Shown in pieces: positions 6,794 through 7,141 of a stretch of DNA of 7,141 nt; the stretch's first letter is position 1; each line of letters opens with the position of its first letter. The translations under genes and the position numbers were made by a program. Origin of the DNA: Actinomycetota bacterium (lineage in GTDB: Bacteria; Actinomycetota; Acidimicrobiia; Acidimicrobiales; Ilumatobacteraceae); the NCBI GenBank assembly GCA_010024485.1, contig RGGX01000060.1, positions 1 to 7,141 of the forward strand, read 5' to 3'. The notes under the pieces were generated by a model. That model saw only the letters and a program-made list of their open reading frames with translations. It ran no database searches and was not told the origin of the DNA.

Positions 6794-7127
6794 TCAGTCG
6801 GCGAGTTCGACGATCACCGGCGCGTGGTCGCTCGGTGACTCGCCCTTGCGGGCGTTGCGATCGACGACGCTCCATCGGCAGCGCTCGGCGACACTCGCGG
6901 TACCGAGACTGAGGTCGATCCTCATGCCGTGGCCCTTGTGGAAGGAGCCGGATCGGTAGTCCCACCATGAGTAGAGCTCCGCGGCGCTGTGATGCTTCCG
7001 GAAGAGGTCGGTGAGGCCCCACTCCGCGAGGGCGGTGAGCCGGTCGCGTTCGGCCGGGGTGACGTGGGTGCCTCCATCGAGCATCGCCGGGTCGAAGACG
7101 TCGGCGTCGGTGGGCGCGATGTTGAAG
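6794..7127 (-). CDS. xth: Exodeoxyribonuclease III, C-terminal part (5' truncated at contig end)
   Basis: This enzyme of the exonuclease-endonuclease-phosphatase fold cuts DNA at abasic sites and degrades 3' ends in base excision repair. About 110 residues of a usual 260-270 remain. The fragment opens inside the catalytic GDxN motif: FNIAPTDADVFDP, where residue 2 is the conserved Asn (Asn153 in E. coli ExoIII). It goes on with EWGLTDLFR, SWWDYRS (the Trp/Tyr abasic-site wall), MRIDL (residue 71, matching Asp229) and PSDHAPV (Asp100 and His101, the catalytic pair). These all fit a functional enzyme. The ATG at 7084 is internal and not the start, since homology continues upstream of it to base 7126. 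The N-terminal half with the catalytic Glu lies beyond the contig. The gene ends tail-to-tail with the helicase gene, 12 bases away. Confidence 0.95.
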
Positions 7128-7141
7128 CTGTCTCTTATACA
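7128..7141 (+). other. Residual Nextera/Tn5 mosaic-end adapter sequence (not genomic)
   Basis: CTGTCTCTTATACA is identical to the first 14 bases of the reverse complement of the 19-base Tn5 mosaic end used in Nextera libraries. It sits flush at the contig end. Reading xth on the minus strand, the next codon needed is Asp of GDFN, complement GTC; base 7127 (g) fits, while 7128 (c) and on do not. The genomic sequence therefore stops at 7127. Confidence 0.95.

Noticed and set aside
7128..7141. Real transposon (Tn5-type) end
   Set aside because: There is no transposase and no target duplication; the sequence is flush with the contig end and matches the library adapter, so artefact is the simpler reading.

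Overview
This is a high-GC, densely packed contig end with frequent GTG starts and stop/start overlaps. Gene content (a mycobacterial-type alpha-methylacyl-CoA racemase and a UvrD2-like helicase with an HRDC domain) points to an actinobacterium, possibly the Acidimicrobiia. That placement comes from protein resemblance, not from a marker gene. Both ends are cut: the left edge lies inside mfd and the right edge inside an exonuclease III gene. No intergenic stretch exceeds about 65 bases, and I see no RNA gene, CRISPR array, insertion sequence or attachment site.

Layout: (1) bases 2-982, plus strand: the C-terminal part of transcription-repair coupling factor Mfd. (2) bases 997-4795, minus strand, read right to left: alpha/beta hydrolase, alpha-methylacyl-CoA racemase, histidine phosphatase, a predicted lipoprotein and a small four-helix membrane protein. 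Gaps are 50-55 bases or 4-base GTGA overlaps, so this is probably one operon of five genes. (3) bases 4796-4858: a 63-base divergent promoter region. (4) bases 4859-6781, plus strand: a UvrD2-like superfamily 1 helicase, probably translated from a leaderless mRNA. (5) bases 6794-7127, minus strand: the C-terminal part of exonuclease III. (6) bases 7128-7141: not genomic, but the start of a Nextera/Tn5 mosaic-end adapter.

Three DNA-repair genes (mfd, the helicase, xth) therefore flank an acyl-CoA/cell-envelope operon that runs the opposite way. The racemase and hydrolase suggest metabolism of branched-chain acyl-CoA or ester compounds. The last two genes of the operon are an exported lipoprotein and a membrane protein of unknown role, joined by a stop/start overlap. 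No wholly new system stands out. The points most worth a second look are the adapter remnant, the unusual architecture of the helicase and the unknown lipoprotein/membrane pair.
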